DNA of 39,505 bases from assembly GCF_009720825.1 (NCBI RefSeq), contig NZ_WNKY01000053.1:1-39505 (forward strand), written 5' to 3'. Shown in pieces: positions 24,482-32,570 of this stretch. Under the pieces are notes generated by a model that saw only the letters and a program-made list of their open reading frames with translations, had not been told where the DNA came from and did not search any database. Within the stretch, counting starts at the first letter, position 1. Each line of letters begins with the position of its first letter. This DNA is from Duganella radicis (GTDB lineage: Bacteria > Pseudomonadota > Gammaproteobacteria > Burkholderiales > Burkholderiaceae_D). A program made the position numbers and the translations under genes.

Positions 24482-25756
24482 TCAGGATTCGAGTTGTTTG
24501 CCGGCGGTTTCCGGCAAGGTCAGGGCCGCGAGGATCATGACGCCGTAAGCGGTGCCGGCGAAGATGCCGATCGCCTCGCCGAGCGCCATCGACTGGCTGC
24601 TCATGCCGATCATCAGCGGGAACAGCGAACCTACCGCGCGGCCCATGTTGTAACTGAAGCCCTGGCCCGAGCCGCGTATGGCGGTGGGGAACAGCTCCGT
24701 CAGGAAGGCGCCCATGCCGCTGAACACACCGGACACGCAGAAGCCCAGCGGGAAGCCCAGGAACAGCATCACCCCATCCGTCACCGGCAACCGGGTATAC
24801 GCCAGGGCAATGCACATCGAGCCGGTGGCAAACAAGATGAAGTTCTTTTTGCGGCCCAGATAGTCGGTCAGGAAGGCGCTGACGATGTAGCCGACGTAGG
24901 AGCCGACAATCACCATGGCCAGGTAGCCGCCGGTGCCCAGCACCGTCAGGTGGCGCTCGGTCTTGAGGAAAGTGGGCAGCCAGGTGGTGATGGCGTAGTA
25001 GCCGCCTTGCGCGCCGGTGGTCAGCAGGACGGCGCGCAGGGTCACGCTCAGCATTTTCGGCGAGAAGATTTGCCAGAACGATGGCTGGCCTTCGTCACGC
25101 GCCGCTTTCTTCTTCACGGCCACGAACACTTCCGGCTCATCGACAAAACGGCGGATGAAGATCACGAACAGTGCCGGCAAGATCCCCAGTAGGAAAAGCG
25201 AACGCCATGCCCACTCCGCCGGCAGCAGCGAGAACATCAAGGCGTACAACAGCGCGGACACGCCCCAGCCTATCGCCCATCCCGCCTGCACCATGCCGAC
25301 CGCTTTGCCACGGTCCCTGGCGCGTATGACTTCGCCGATGAGGATGGCGCCAGCCGTCCACTCGCCGTCCATGCCAAAGCCCATCAGGCCGCGCGCCCAC
25401 AGCAGCTGCGTGAAGTTCTGCGCCAGGCCGCACAGCACGGTGAAAAACGCGAACCAGAGTATCGTGATTTGCAGCGCTTTCACGCGGCCGATGCGGTCGG
25501 ACAGAATGCCGGCGATCCAGCCGCCGGCGGCGGACGTCAGCAGCGTCACCGTGCCGATCAGGCCCGCGTCGCCCTTGGACAGGCCCCAGGTGGCAATCAG
25601 CGTTGGAATCACGAAGCTGAGGAACTGCGTGTCCATCGCATCCAGCGCGTAACCGATCTTGCAGCTCCAGAAGGTGCGGCGCTCCTTGCCCGTCAAGGCG
25701 AAGAACCAGGAAAAGAATCCTTCCCGCTGTTCTGTGCCGAGTGCTTGTGTGTTCAT
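24482..25756 (-). CDS. MFS transporter, probably for an organic acid or acidic amino-acid derivative
   Basis: A 424-residue, 12-helix major-facilitator protein. Loop 2-3 reads GILSDRIGRVKALQ, and loop 8-9 reads FLTDYLGRKKNF. ALDAMDTQFLSFVIPTL in helix 1 resembles the sialate/aromatic-acid type proton symporters. MGFGMDGEWTAGAILIGEVI is family-typical. It sits between the DUF1445 gene (85 bp) and the oxoprolinase gene (35 bp), in the same direction, so it most likely imports the substrate of that pathway through the inner membrane. The specific substrate cannot be read from sequence. Confidence 0.9.
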   Translation of the reverse strand: MNTQALGTEQREGFFSWFFALTGKERRTFWSCKIGYALDAMDTQFLSFVIPTLIATWGLSKGDAGLIGTVTLLTSAAGGWIAGILSDRIGRVKALQITILWFAFFTVLCGLAQNFTQLLWARGLMGFGMDGEWTAGAILIGEVIRARDRGKAVGMVQAGWAIGWGVSALLYALMFSLLPAEWAWRSLFLLGILPALFVIFIRRFVDEPEVFVAVKKKAARDEGQPSFWQIFSPKMLSVTLRAVLLTTGAQGGYYAITTWLPTFLKTERHLTVLGTGGYLAMVIVGSYVGYIVSAFLTDYLGRKKNFILFATGSMCIALAYTRLPVTDGVMLFLGFPLGFCVSGVFSGMGAFLTELFPTAIRGSGQGFSYNMGRAVGSLFPLMIGMSSQSMALGEAIGIFAGTAYGVMILAALTLPETAGKQLES

Positions 25757-25841
25757 CGTAATCTCCCTTTTTGAAGGCGCAGCCGTCCCCGTTCAGGCCA
25801 GTGGTGCTGGCCCGTTGTGGTGCTGCGCTGGTTTTTTTAAA

Positions 25842-26630
25842 TTAAAAAGCTGCGAGTGAAGAATTGAGTATGTCGGTCACCAGCATGTAGCCCGGCTGGT
25901 GGGTGACCACCAGTGGCAAACGCGCATGGCGTATGGCTTCCTGCGGCGTCACGCCGCAAGCCCAGAACACAGGGATTTCATCAGGCATGATCTCGACGGC
26001 ATCGCCGTAGTCGGGCTGCATGATGTCGGCAATGCCAATCAAACGCGGATCGCCCAAATGAACAGGCGCGCCGTGCACCGCCGGATAGCGGCTGGTGATC
26101 TGAATCGCGCGGATAGCGTCGACCGCTTTCATCGGCCGCATCGACACCACCATCTCGCCAGCGAACGGGCCGGCGGGATGGTTGCGGATATTGGTGCAGA
26201 ACATGGCGACGTTGCGGCGCTGCTCCACGTGGCGCAAGCGGATGCCCGCCTCCAGCAGCATGTGCTCAAACGAGAACGAGCAGCCGATCGCAAACACCAC
26301 CATGTCATCACGCCAGACCTCATGCAGCGCATAGGTTTGTTCGGTCAGCTGGCCCTCGCGGTAAATGTTGTAGCCCGGGGTGTCGCTGCGGATGTCGAGG
26401 TCCGCCCCCAGGCGCGGCAGATTCCACTGCCCCGGCTCGCCCACCGCCAGCAACGGACAGGCGCGCTGATTGCGTTGGCTGAACAGCAGGAAGTCATGGG
26501 CATGCGCTTGTGGCAGGATGACCAGGTTGGCCTGGGCATAAGGACCGCAATAGCCTGCGGTGGGCTGGCGGAAGGCGCCGCTACGGACCTGCTGGCGCAA
26601 TTCGAGTGGTGTCATGGCTGGCTCGCTCAT
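25842..26630 (-). CDS. DUF1445/YcsI-family putative hydro-lyase (D-glutamate cyclase family)
   Basis: A 262-residue cytosolic protein with family blocks LRQQVRSGAF, TAGYCGPYAQANLVILP, FAIGCSFSFEHMLLEAGI, PAGPFAGEMVVSMRPM, RYPAVHGAPVHLGDP and VFWACGVTPQEAI, ending ITHQPGYMLVTDI-like (here VTHQPGYMLVTDI). The mammalian relative DGLUCY converts D-glutamate to 5-oxo-D-proline, and bacterial YcsI genes often sit with oxoprolinase genes. A 5-oxoprolinase lies two genes downstream. The start is uncertain: ATG 26630 was chosen, with ATG 26633, 26615 and 26675 as alternatives and no strong ribosome site. It is the first gene of the operon, divergent from a LysR gene. Confidence 0.85.
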   Translation of the reverse strand: MSEPAMTPLELRQQVRSGAFRQPTAGYCGPYAQANLVILPQAHAHDFLLFSQRNQRACPLLAVGEPGQWNLPRLGADLDIRSDTPGYNIYREGQLTEQTYALHEVWRDDMVVFAIGCSFSFEHMLLEAGIRLRHVEQRRNVAMFCTNIRNHPAGPFAGEMVVSMRPMKAVDAIRAIQITSRYPAVHGAPVHLGDPRLIGIADIMQPDYGDAVEIMPDEIPVFWACGVTPQEAIRHARLPLVVTHQPGYMLVTDILNSSLAAF

Positions 26631-26646
26631 CATATTAAAACAGCAT

Positions 26647-26663
26647 GAGATAAGAATAATCTC
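26647..26663. promoter_or_regulatory. Candidate operator in the LysR-DUF1445 divergent promoter
   Basis: GAGAT, seven bases, ATCTC forms a short palindrome about 17 bp upstream of the DUF1445 start, in the 134-bp gap shared with the LysR gene. A LysR-type regulator would be expected to bind here. The arms are short and do not give the classic T-N11-A spacing. Confidence 0.3.
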
Positions 26664-26764
26664 GAATAACCACACAGGCTATCTAGTTATTGTTGCTGTT
26701 GTTGTTTAGTTTTTCTTACCACTCCGCGCTATCCTGGTGCATGAGGTTAAGGTATTCTTGTCGC

Positions 26765-27700
26765 ATGAACACCCGCTTCCTGGAGACCTTCGTCATCCTC
26801 GCCCAGCTGCGCAGCTTCCGCGCAACGGCGCAGGCGCTGCACGCCACGCCCGCCGCGATCTCCCTGCGTATCAAGACGTTGGAAGAAGAGCTGCAAACGG
26901 AACTCGTCGACCGCCACAGCAAAGACTTCCGCCTCACCGCCAACGCCGAATATCTGCTGGGCCATGCCAAAGCGGTGGTCGACGCGACCCGGCGCCTGCA
27001 GGCGGCGGCGCACAAGGACAATGCGGTGCGCGGCCGCTTGCGCCTGGGGGTGATTGAATCGGTGGTGCATAGCTGGCTGGCGCAGTACATCCGTGAGCTG
27101 AACGCGCTGTATCCGGAAATTGAAGTCGATCTGGCGGTCGACATGAGCAATGTGCTGGAGCGCCGCCTGCGTGCCCGCGAGCTCGATCTGGTGATTCAGG
27201 TGGAAGGTGTGGAAAGCAGCGATATCGTGTCCGAAGCGCTGGCGGTCTATCCGCTGCACTGGATCGCGCGCAAAGGCTTGCTGGACCCGCGCAAGGAAGG
27301 TTTGAATCAGCGCCTGCTGCAACTGCCGATCCTGACCTTTGGACGTGGCACCGCGCCGCACCGCATGCTGGAGGAGATCGTCAGCAAGATGGCCAACCTG
27401 GCCATGGTGCCACTGGAGCAGACACGCATTACCTGCTCGCCGTCGGTGGCGGCGATTGTACAGTTGATGAAAGATGGTTACGGCGTGGCCGCGATACCCA
27501 GCCTGTTCGTGGCAGGTTTGCTCGACAGCGGTGAGTTTATTGAGCTGCCGGTGCAGCCGGAGCCGCCGTCGATTATTGTCTCCATGTGCTTCCACTCGAA
27601 TGCCGAGATGCTGGTGCATGCCGCCGCCAACGCGGCACGCCAGTCCTGCGCCGGCTATTGCGCCCAGGTCGATCCACGCTACATCAAGTCGCTGGGCTGA
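26765..27700 (+). CDS. LysR-family regulator of the oxoproline/D-glutamate locus
   Basis: A 311-residue LysR regulator. The winged helix-turn-helix is in the first 60 residues (FLETFVILAQLRSFRATAQA, then LHATPAAISLRIKTLEEEL), and the effector domain follows (RGRLRLGVIESVVHSWLAQY; SPSVAAIVQLMKDGYGVAAI). The start at 26765 gives MNTRFLETFV, the usual beginning; an in-frame ATG at 26690 would add a hydrophobic 25-residue stretch that is not typical. It is divergent from the DUF1445-MFS-oxoprolinase-porin genes, so it most likely controls them in response to a pathway compound, as is usual for this layout. Confidence 0.9.
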   Translation: MNTRFLETFVILAQLRSFRATAQALHATPAAISLRIKTLEEELQTELVDRHSKDFRLTANAEYLLGHAKAVVDATRRLQAAAHKDNAVRGRLRLGVIESVVHSWLAQYIRELNALYPEIEVDLAVDMSNVLERRLRARELDLVIQVEGVESSDIVSEALAVYPLHWIARKGLLDPRKEGLNQRLLQLPILTFGRGTAPHRMLEEIVSKMANLAMVPLEQTRITCSPSVAAIVQLMKDGYGVAAIPSLFVAGLLDSGEFIELPVQPEPPSIIVSMCFHSNAEMLVHAAANAARQSCAGYCAQVDPRYIKSLG

Positions 27701-27716
27701 GGTCCGGCATCAGGTC

Positions 27717-29693
27717 TTACAGCGCCAGCGCAATCTCGCTGGCGCCCGCACGCGGGGCGACGGAACACAGCAATACCTGCCCCGCTTCCGGCTGCGTGCT
27801 ACAGCGACGGGTATAAGCCACATCGCCCGATTCCAGGCCTGCCGCGCAGGAGCCGCACAAACCTGAGCGGCACCCCGAAGGGGCGGCCACGCCGTTCGCT
27901 TCGGCCAGTTCAAGCAGGCTGCCGTGCGACCCGTCCCATATCGCCTCGACACCCGAACGGACGAAGTGGACCGGCACCGGGCCGGCGGCGGCCGCCACGG
28001 CCTGCGTGCCGGCGACGTCACTACGACGCACGCTGGCGGGGCCGAAAGCCTCGAAGCGGATGCGCTGGTCCGGCACATTCAGCTTGCGCAGGCCTTCGTA
28101 CATGGTTTGCATGAAGCCGGCCGGGCCACACAGGTAGAAATCGTAGTCGTCGAATGGCAGCAGCTCGCGCAGCAGGTTGATATCAATGCGCTTGCTTTGC
28201 ACATGCACGGAGAGATTGCTGTGCCCTGCCGCCAGCGTTTGCAGGTGCACCGCAAACGGATGCGCCGTCTCGCGCGCACCGTGAATGAAGTGGATTGGAT
28301 GACGATGGCGTGTGCGGCTGCCGTTCACCAGCAAGCCGTTCAGCATGGCGATCATTGGCGTGATGCCGATGCCGGCCGATAGCAGCACGGCCGGCCGCTG
28401 CGTGCCCTCTTCAAATGTGAAGTCGCCACCGGGCCCCATCAACTCGATCTGCGCGCCCGGCGCCAGATGCGCGTGCAACCATGACGACACCACGCCATCG
28501 CGCTTGACGCTGACGCGGTAACGGCGGCCATTGGGCGCATCGGAAATCGTGTAGCTGCGGATTTGCGACGCCGCGCCGCCGTCCGCCCACTCCGGCACGC
28601 GCACCGAGACAAACTGCCCCGGCACGTGCGCCGCCACGCCAAGGCCGTCGGCTGGTTCAAGATGGAATGAGCGCACGTCAGCGCTCTCCCGCACCACGTC
28701 GGCCACGGTGAAGGTGCGCCAGCTGGTGGTCAGCGCGGCGGCCGACTGCGCGCGGTCGGCCTCCTCCCAACTGCCGGTGCGCGCATTTTGCATGGCCGGC
28801 TGCGGCGCGGTCCAGCGGAACGGCAGCGCGCCGGCATTGCGCACCACTTCGCGCACGTGGAAACGCAGCAGGCGTTCGGCGCCCGCAAATGCCTGCAACC
28901 GCGGGCCGTCCCAGATAATCTCCGCCTCCACCGCGATGTGCAGCAGGTCGCCTCGCTCGAAGTCGATGAACAGCAGGCCTGCGCGCGGATACTCGGCCAC
29001 ATTGCCTAGCGTGTTGAAGAAGAAGTTGCCGACGAATTCCGGTGACGTCAGCGTGCGCTCGTCATCCACGCGCACAAACCCCGGCCGGCCGCCGCGGTGC
29101 GACACGTCCACGCCACGCCCGCGACCCGCATCGGCTTTCATATTGGCGCTGGCGATGAAGAAGGTGTCGGCGCGCGCAATCAGCTCGCGGTCGGCCGCCG
29201 TCAGCGCCACGCCACGCAGCACCTGCACCTTGCGCCCATCGTCTGGCGCGGCGCTGTGCTGGCGATGCTGGATGTACTGCGGGCAGTTACCGAAGCTTTG
29301 CGTAACGGCGATGCGCAGCCCGCCCTCGTCGGCCGCCACGATCTCGCCATTCACACGGTTGCGGCGGCGCGTGGTCGGCTCCAGACCGAGGCCGCCCACA
29401 TGATCGCCAACGCGCAATTGTCCTTCCAGCGGATCGCCCGCCAGCATGCCGCCGCCGATGTGCAGCGTATGTTCATCAGGCGTGCTGACAAACCCCGGGC
29501 CGGCGGCCAGCATGGTCGCCCACGGCTGCCCGGCCGCGTCCAGCGCGCCAAGGAAGAAGAACGGCAGCGACGCATAGAACTGACGATGCTGCTCCGGCAT
29601 GAAGTCGCGGATGAACGCCGCCGCGCCGGCCATGTGATCGCGCACGCCTACGCGCTCCTGGATCGCCAATTCGCCAGCGTGGAAGGGCGTCAT
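27717..29693 (-). CDS. Three-module oxidoreductase: PNPOx-like flavin domain, ferredoxin-reductase domain, 2Fe-2S ferredoxin
   Basis: A 658-residue cytosolic fusion. Residues 1-300 form a pyridoxamine-phosphate-oxidase-like split barrel (FYASLPFFFLGALDAAGQPW, FIASANMKADAGRGRGVDVS, FFFNTLGNVAEYPRAGLLFI). About 320-560 is a ferredoxin-NADP-reductase-type domain with flavin motif RSYTISDAPNG, nucleotide motif GIGITPMIAML and CGPAGFMQTMYEGL. The C-terminus is a plant-type 2Fe-2S ferredoxin (CRSGLCGSC, then LLCS). The likely role is to move electrons from NAD(P)H through flavin and Fe-S to a small molecule bound in the barrel. GAGGAGG inside the GST gene's end serves its start, which follows the GST stop by three bases. 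The true substrate is unknown. Confidence 0.88.
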   Translation of the reverse strand: MTPFHAGELAIQERVGVRDHMAGAAAFIRDFMPEQHRQFYASLPFFFLGALDAAGQPWATMLAAGPGFVSTPDEHTLHIGGGMLAGDPLEGQLRVGDHVGGLGLEPTTRRRNRVNGEIVAADEGGLRIAVTQSFGNCPQYIQHRQHSAAPDDGRKVQVLRGVALTAADRELIARADTFFIASANMKADAGRGRGVDVSHRGGRPGFVRVDDERTLTSPEFVGNFFFNTLGNVAEYPRAGLLFIDFERGDLLHIAVEAEIIWDGPRLQAFAGAERLLRFHVREVVRNAGALPFRWTAPQPAMQNARTGSWEEADRAQSAAALTTSWRTFTVADVVRESADVRSFHLEPADGLGVAAHVPGQFVSVRVPEWADGGAASQIRSYTISDAPNGRRYRVSVKRDGVVSSWLHAHLAPGAQIELMGPGGDFTFEEGTQRPAVLLSAGIGITPMIAMLNGLLVNGSRTRHRHPIHFIHGARETAHPFAVHLQTLAAGHSNLSVHVQSKRIDINLLRELLPFDDYDFYLCGPAGFMQTMYEGLRKLNVPDQRIRFEAFGPASVRRSDVAGTQAVAAAAGPVPVHFVRSGVEAIWDGSHGSLLELAEANGVAAPSGCRSGLCGSCAAGLESGDVAYTRRCSTQPEAGQVLLCSVAPRAGASEIALAL

Positions 29694-29696
29694 GAT

Positions 29697-30320
29697 TTAT
29701 ACCTCCTCTGGCGCCAGGCCGGCTTTGGTGGCCGGCATCGGCACAAAGCCTGGCAACGCGCGGATGTTGTCCAGCCAGGCGCGGATATTCGGGTACGGTT
29801 TCAGCGACACGCCGCCTTCCGGTGCGTGGGCGATATAGCTGTAGCCGGCGATGTCGGCGATGGTGGCATGCTCTCCCACCAGCCAGCGGCGGCCTTGCAG
29901 CTCGCGTTCCATCACGTCGAACAGACGCACGGCCATGGTCTTGGCGGCTTCGTGATCGCGTGGCGCGTTGAACACGGTGACCAGGCGCGCGGTGGCGGGA
30001 CCGCCCGCGATCTTGCCGGCGGCAACCGACAACCAGCGCTGGACGTTGGCCGTGGCGACCGGATCGCGCGGCAGCCAGCGGCCGCTATCGTCATATTTGG
30101 AGGCCAGGTAGACCAGGATGGCGTTGGAATCGGCCAGCGTCACATCGCCATCTTGCAGCACCGGGATTTCGCCGAAGGCGTTCATGCCCAGGAAGGGTTC
30201 TTTCTTGTGCTCGGCGTTGGCCAGATCGACCAGCACGTATTCATGCGGCAGGTTCAGCAGGTTAAGGAACAGGTGGGCGCGGTGGGTGTGGCCGGAAAGC
30301 GGAATGCCGTACAGTTTCAT
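29697..30320 (-). CDS. Glutathione S-transferase
   Basis: A 207-residue GST. The thioredoxin-like N-terminal domain has MKLYGIPLSGHTHRAHLFLN, FGEIPVLQDGD and LADSNAILVYLASKYD (the glutathione-binding NPxGxIPVL and SxAI blocks); an all-helical domain follows. It conjugates glutathione to electrophiles or acts as a peroxidase. The start at 30320 is the canonical MKLYG; an upstream in-frame ATG at 30404 adds 28 unrelated residues. It is followed after three bases by the three-module oxidoreductase, with which it is co-transcribed, and it is divergent from a LysR gene. Together they suggest detoxification of a xenobiotic or stress product (inference). Confidence 0.9.
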   Translation of the reverse strand: MKLYGIPLSGHTHRAHLFLNLLNLPHEYVLVDLANAEHKKEPFLGMNAFGEIPVLQDGDVTLADSNAILVYLASKYDDSGRWLPRDPVATANVQRWLSVAAGKIAGGPATARLVTVFNAPRDHEAAKTMAVRLFDVMERELQGRRWLVGEHATIADIAGYSYIAHAPEGGVSLKPYPNIRAWLDNIRALPGFVPMPATKAGLAPEEV

Positions 30321-30401
30321 GATGACTCCTTGGTTGGTGATGAAACAAGTATAGGGAGCCGCCATCGTCCTGATAAGCCGGACAAATACGGAATCACAGT
30401 C

Positions 30402-30418
30402 CACTTAAAGTGTACAAT
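30402..30418 (+). promoter_or_regulatory. Palindrome and candidate -10 between GST and LysR genes
   Basis: CACTTAAAGTG (30402-30412) is an odd palindrome next to TACAAT (30413-30418), a good -10 for the LysR gene. Transcription would then begin at about 30425, almost on the ATG at 30426, so the LysR message may be nearly leaderless. On the other strand TATACT (30354-30349) could be the GST -10. The LysR protein may bind in this gap. Confidence 0.35.
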
Positions 30419-30425
30419 CAGGCTT

Positions 30426-31331
30426 ATGATCGATCTCAGCACCATCAACCTCAACCGCCTGACCACCTTTGTTGCCGTGGTCGAGGCCGGCTCGCTCACG
30501 GCCGCCGCCGAGCGGCTGGGTCTGGCCAAGTCCATGGTCAGCAAGCACATGCAACTGCTGGAGCAGGAAATCGGCGTCGGCCTGCTGCTGCGTTCCACCC
30601 GCAAGCTGAGCCTGACCGAGGCTGGCCGCAGCTTCTATGCATCCAGCCGCCAGCTGTTGCAGGCGGCGGAGCAAGCCATCGAGCAGGCGCGCAGCGGACG
30701 CAACGCGCCGCAAGGCACGCTGCGCGTGGCCTCGCCCATCGATTACGGGGTGATTGTGGTGTCGCCGGTGCTGGCGCAGCTGCGCGCGCGCTACCCGGCG
30801 CTGAAAATCGATCTGACTTGCGGCGACCATCGGATTGACCTGATCGCGGAAGGCATCGACGTCACGGTCCGGCTGGGCAAGCTGGCCGACTCCGGCCACA
30901 TGGCCACGCGGGTGGATACGCTGACGCGCTGGCTGGTGGCCAGCCCCGCGTTCCTGGCCGCACACGGCACGCCGGTCACGCCGGACGATTTGTCTTCGCT
31001 GCCCTACATCGCCCTGTCGGTGATACCGCAGCCGGCGCAATTCACGCTGAGCGACCGCGCCGGCGATCAGGTCGATGTGCGCATGGAGAACACGGTGTTT
31101 TCATCGAATACCGCCTACGCCACGCGGGCGGCGGCGCTGGCCGGCGACGGCATCCTGCGCGCCACCACATTTTCAGTGAAAGACGATGTGGCGACAGGCC
31201 GTCTGGTGCGCGTGCTGCCCGACTGGTCGCTGCCGGAGAGCGACATCCATGCGGTCTACCCGGCTACCTCTCACCTGCCGCAAAAAGTGCGCGTCTTCAT
31301 CGACGCCCTGAAAGCGGCTACCGGCGGCTAG
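30426..31331 (+). CDS. LysR-family regulator (CrgA/AaeR-like) divergent from GST
   Basis: A 301-residue LysR regulator. The helix-turn-helix region is LTTFVAVVEAGSLTAAAERL, GLAKSMVSKHMQLLEQEIGV, GLLLRSTRKLSLTEAGRSFY. The effector domain begins GTLRVASPIDYGVIVVSPVL. RSTRxLxLTEAG and the DxxVRLG-like DVTVRLGKLADSG place it in the common single-domain subgroup that represses or activates adjacent detoxification genes. It is divergent from GST and the three-module oxidoreductase, which it probably controls. Its end overlaps the convergent DMT gene by 14 bp. A far longer upstream in-frame opening exists, but it lies antisense to those genes and was not used. Confidence 0.9.
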   Translation: MIDLSTINLNRLTTFVAVVEAGSLTAAAERLGLAKSMVSKHMQLLEQEIGVGLLLRSTRKLSLTEAGRSFYASSRQLLQAAEQAIEQARSGRNAPQGTLRVASPIDYGVIVVSPVLAQLRARYPALKIDLTCGDHRIDLIAEGIDVTVRLGKLADSGHMATRVDTLTRWLVASPAFLAAHGTPVTPDDLSSLPYIALSVIPQPAQFTLSDRAGDQVDVRMENTVFSSNTAYATRAAALAGDGILRATTFSVKDDVATGRLVRVLPDWSLPESDIHAVYPATSHLPQKVRVFIDALKAATGG

Positions 31332-32220
31332 CCGAGACCACGATGCCGCCGACGATCAACGCGAAGGCGGCGGCATGGTAGCCGTGCGGCGCTTCGCCAA
31401 GGAAGGCCGAGGACAACACGGCGGTAAACAGCGGCGTCAGGTTGACGAAGAAAGCACCGACCGACGGGCCGGCCTCGCGCACGCCGGCCCCCCAGCAGCC
31501 GAAGGCGACGATGGCCGGGCAGGTCGACACGTACAGCAGCGCCGCCGCCAGCGCCCAGCTCCACTGCACCGGCATCGCGCCCAGCGCCTGCTCGCCCACC
31601 GCAAACGCGCCCGACCACAGCGCGCCAAACGCCACTTGCGCCAGCAGGAAGCTGGCCCAGTTGGCGCGGATGCCGGCCGGCTCCTTGGCGCGCAGCAGCA
31701 GCCAGCTGTACAGCGACCAGGCGATGGTCGCCAGGATCATGAACAGATCGCCCGCCACCAGCCGCAGCTCCAGCACGTGCTGCCATTCACCGCGCGCCAG
31801 CACCAGCAGCACGCCGGCGATCGACAGCACCGCGCCGGCCACCTGCTTGCGGCTGACCGGCACGTTGAAGAACAGGCGGCCGGTCAGCATCATCCACACC
31901 GGCATGCCGGATGCCACCAGCGTGACGTTGATCGGCGTCGAGCTTTGCAGCGCCATGTATTGCAGCGCGTTGTACATGCCGATGCCCAGCAGGCCGAGGA
32001 TGGCGTAGGTTTTCCAGTGCGCCCACAGCCCGGCCTGGCGGCGGAACACCGGGCCGGCCAGCGGCAGCAGGATGAAGAAAGCGATGGCCCAGCGCAGGAA
32101 ATTCAGCAGCACGGGCGGCAGCATGTCGTGCACCAGGCGGCCGACGATGGCGTTGCCGGCCCACAGCAGCGGCGGCAGGGTCAGCAGGAAAATGGTTTGG
32201 GGCGTCAGGCGGGCGTTCAT
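31318..32220 (-). CDS. EamA/DMT-family transporter
   Basis: A 300-residue inner-membrane protein with ten hydrophobic helices in two EamA repeats: LPPLLWAGNAIVGRLVHDML and YNALQYMALQSSTPINVTLV in the first; AFFVNLTPLFTAVLSSAFLG and AFALIVGGIVVSASRR at the end. Family members export amino acids, metabolites or drugs. The start at 32220 (MNARLTPQ) was chosen because the extra 36 residues from 32328 look non-conserved. A 16-bp palindrome lies about 40 bp upstream and could be its operator. The substrate is unknown. Confidence 0.88.
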   Translation of the reverse strand: MNARLTPQTIFLLTLPPLLWAGNAIVGRLVHDMLPPVLLNFLRWAIAFFILLPLAGPVFRRQAGLWAHWKTYAILGLLGIGMYNALQYMALQSSTPINVTLVASGMPVWMMLTGRLFFNVPVSRKQVAGAVLSIAGVLLVLARGEWQHVLELRLVAGDLFMILATIAWSLYSWLLLRAKEPAGIRANWASFLLAQVAFGALWSGAFAVGEQALGAMPVQWSWALAAALLYVSTCPAIVAFGCWGAGVREAGPSVGAFFVNLTPLFTAVLSSAFLGEAPHGYHAAAFALIVGGIVVSASRR

Positions 32221-32258
32221 CTTTACTATTCGTGCAACATTATCCGCTAGAGCATACC

Positions 32259-32274
32259 CTATCGCGAGCGATAG
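32259..32274. promoter_or_regulatory. 16-bp palindrome in the DMT-DUF3460 divergent gap
   Basis: CTATCGC-GA-GCGATAG, a perfect 7-bp inverted repeat with a two-base centre, sits 39 bp before the DMT start in the 117-bp gap shared with DUF3460. Its size fits a dimeric repressor of the TetR, MarR or GntR type. No cognate regulator is adjacent. Confidence 0.45.
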
Positions 32275-32337
32275 AAATAGCGCGGGAGCGCTGCGGCGCG
32301 GTAAAATAGCCGTTGCTGATCCAACCACTTAGATAAT

Positions 32338-32547
32338 ATGAAACTTTCTAAACAACATTCGATGTACGAATCCGAGCACACCCTGTTCATCAAGGCGTTG
32401 AAGGAAAAGAATCCTGGTATTGAAGAAGGCCAGCAGAAAGGCCGCGCCCTGCTGTGGGACCGTCCTCCGATCTCGCTGGATGAGCAGCAACGTCAGCTGG
32501 AATCGGCTGTGAAGCAACAAGCTTACGTCTACCAGAACAAGGTCTAA
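32338..32547 (+). CDS. DUF3460 small protein
   Basis: A 69-residue cytosolic protein. The block YESEHTLFIKALKEKNPGIE, then QQKGRALLWDRPPISLDEQ and a terminal YVYQNKV are typical of DUF3460, a short protein found mostly in Betaproteobacteria and usually encoded just before scpA. The function is not known. The start is uncertain: ATG 32338 is used, but ATG 32362 (MYESEHT) matches the family start better; neither has a clear ribosome site. It lies 23 bp before scpA. Confidence 0.85.
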   Translation: MKLSKQHSMYESEHTLFIKALKEKNPGIEEGQQKGRALLWDRPPISLDEQQRQLESAVKQQAYVYQNKV

Positions 32548-32570
32548 GCACAGCATGCGGGGCGGCAAGG

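Noticed and set aside
20757..24548. Two long plus-strand open frames of about 500 codons each
   Set aside because: They lie opposite the 5-oxoprolinase gene, have His/Arg/Gln-rich composition and match no domain.
29097..30425. Extension of the second LysR gene by more than 400 codons upstream
   Set aside because: This part is antisense to the GST and three-module oxidoreductase genes and carries no domain; the LysR start at 30426 fits the family.
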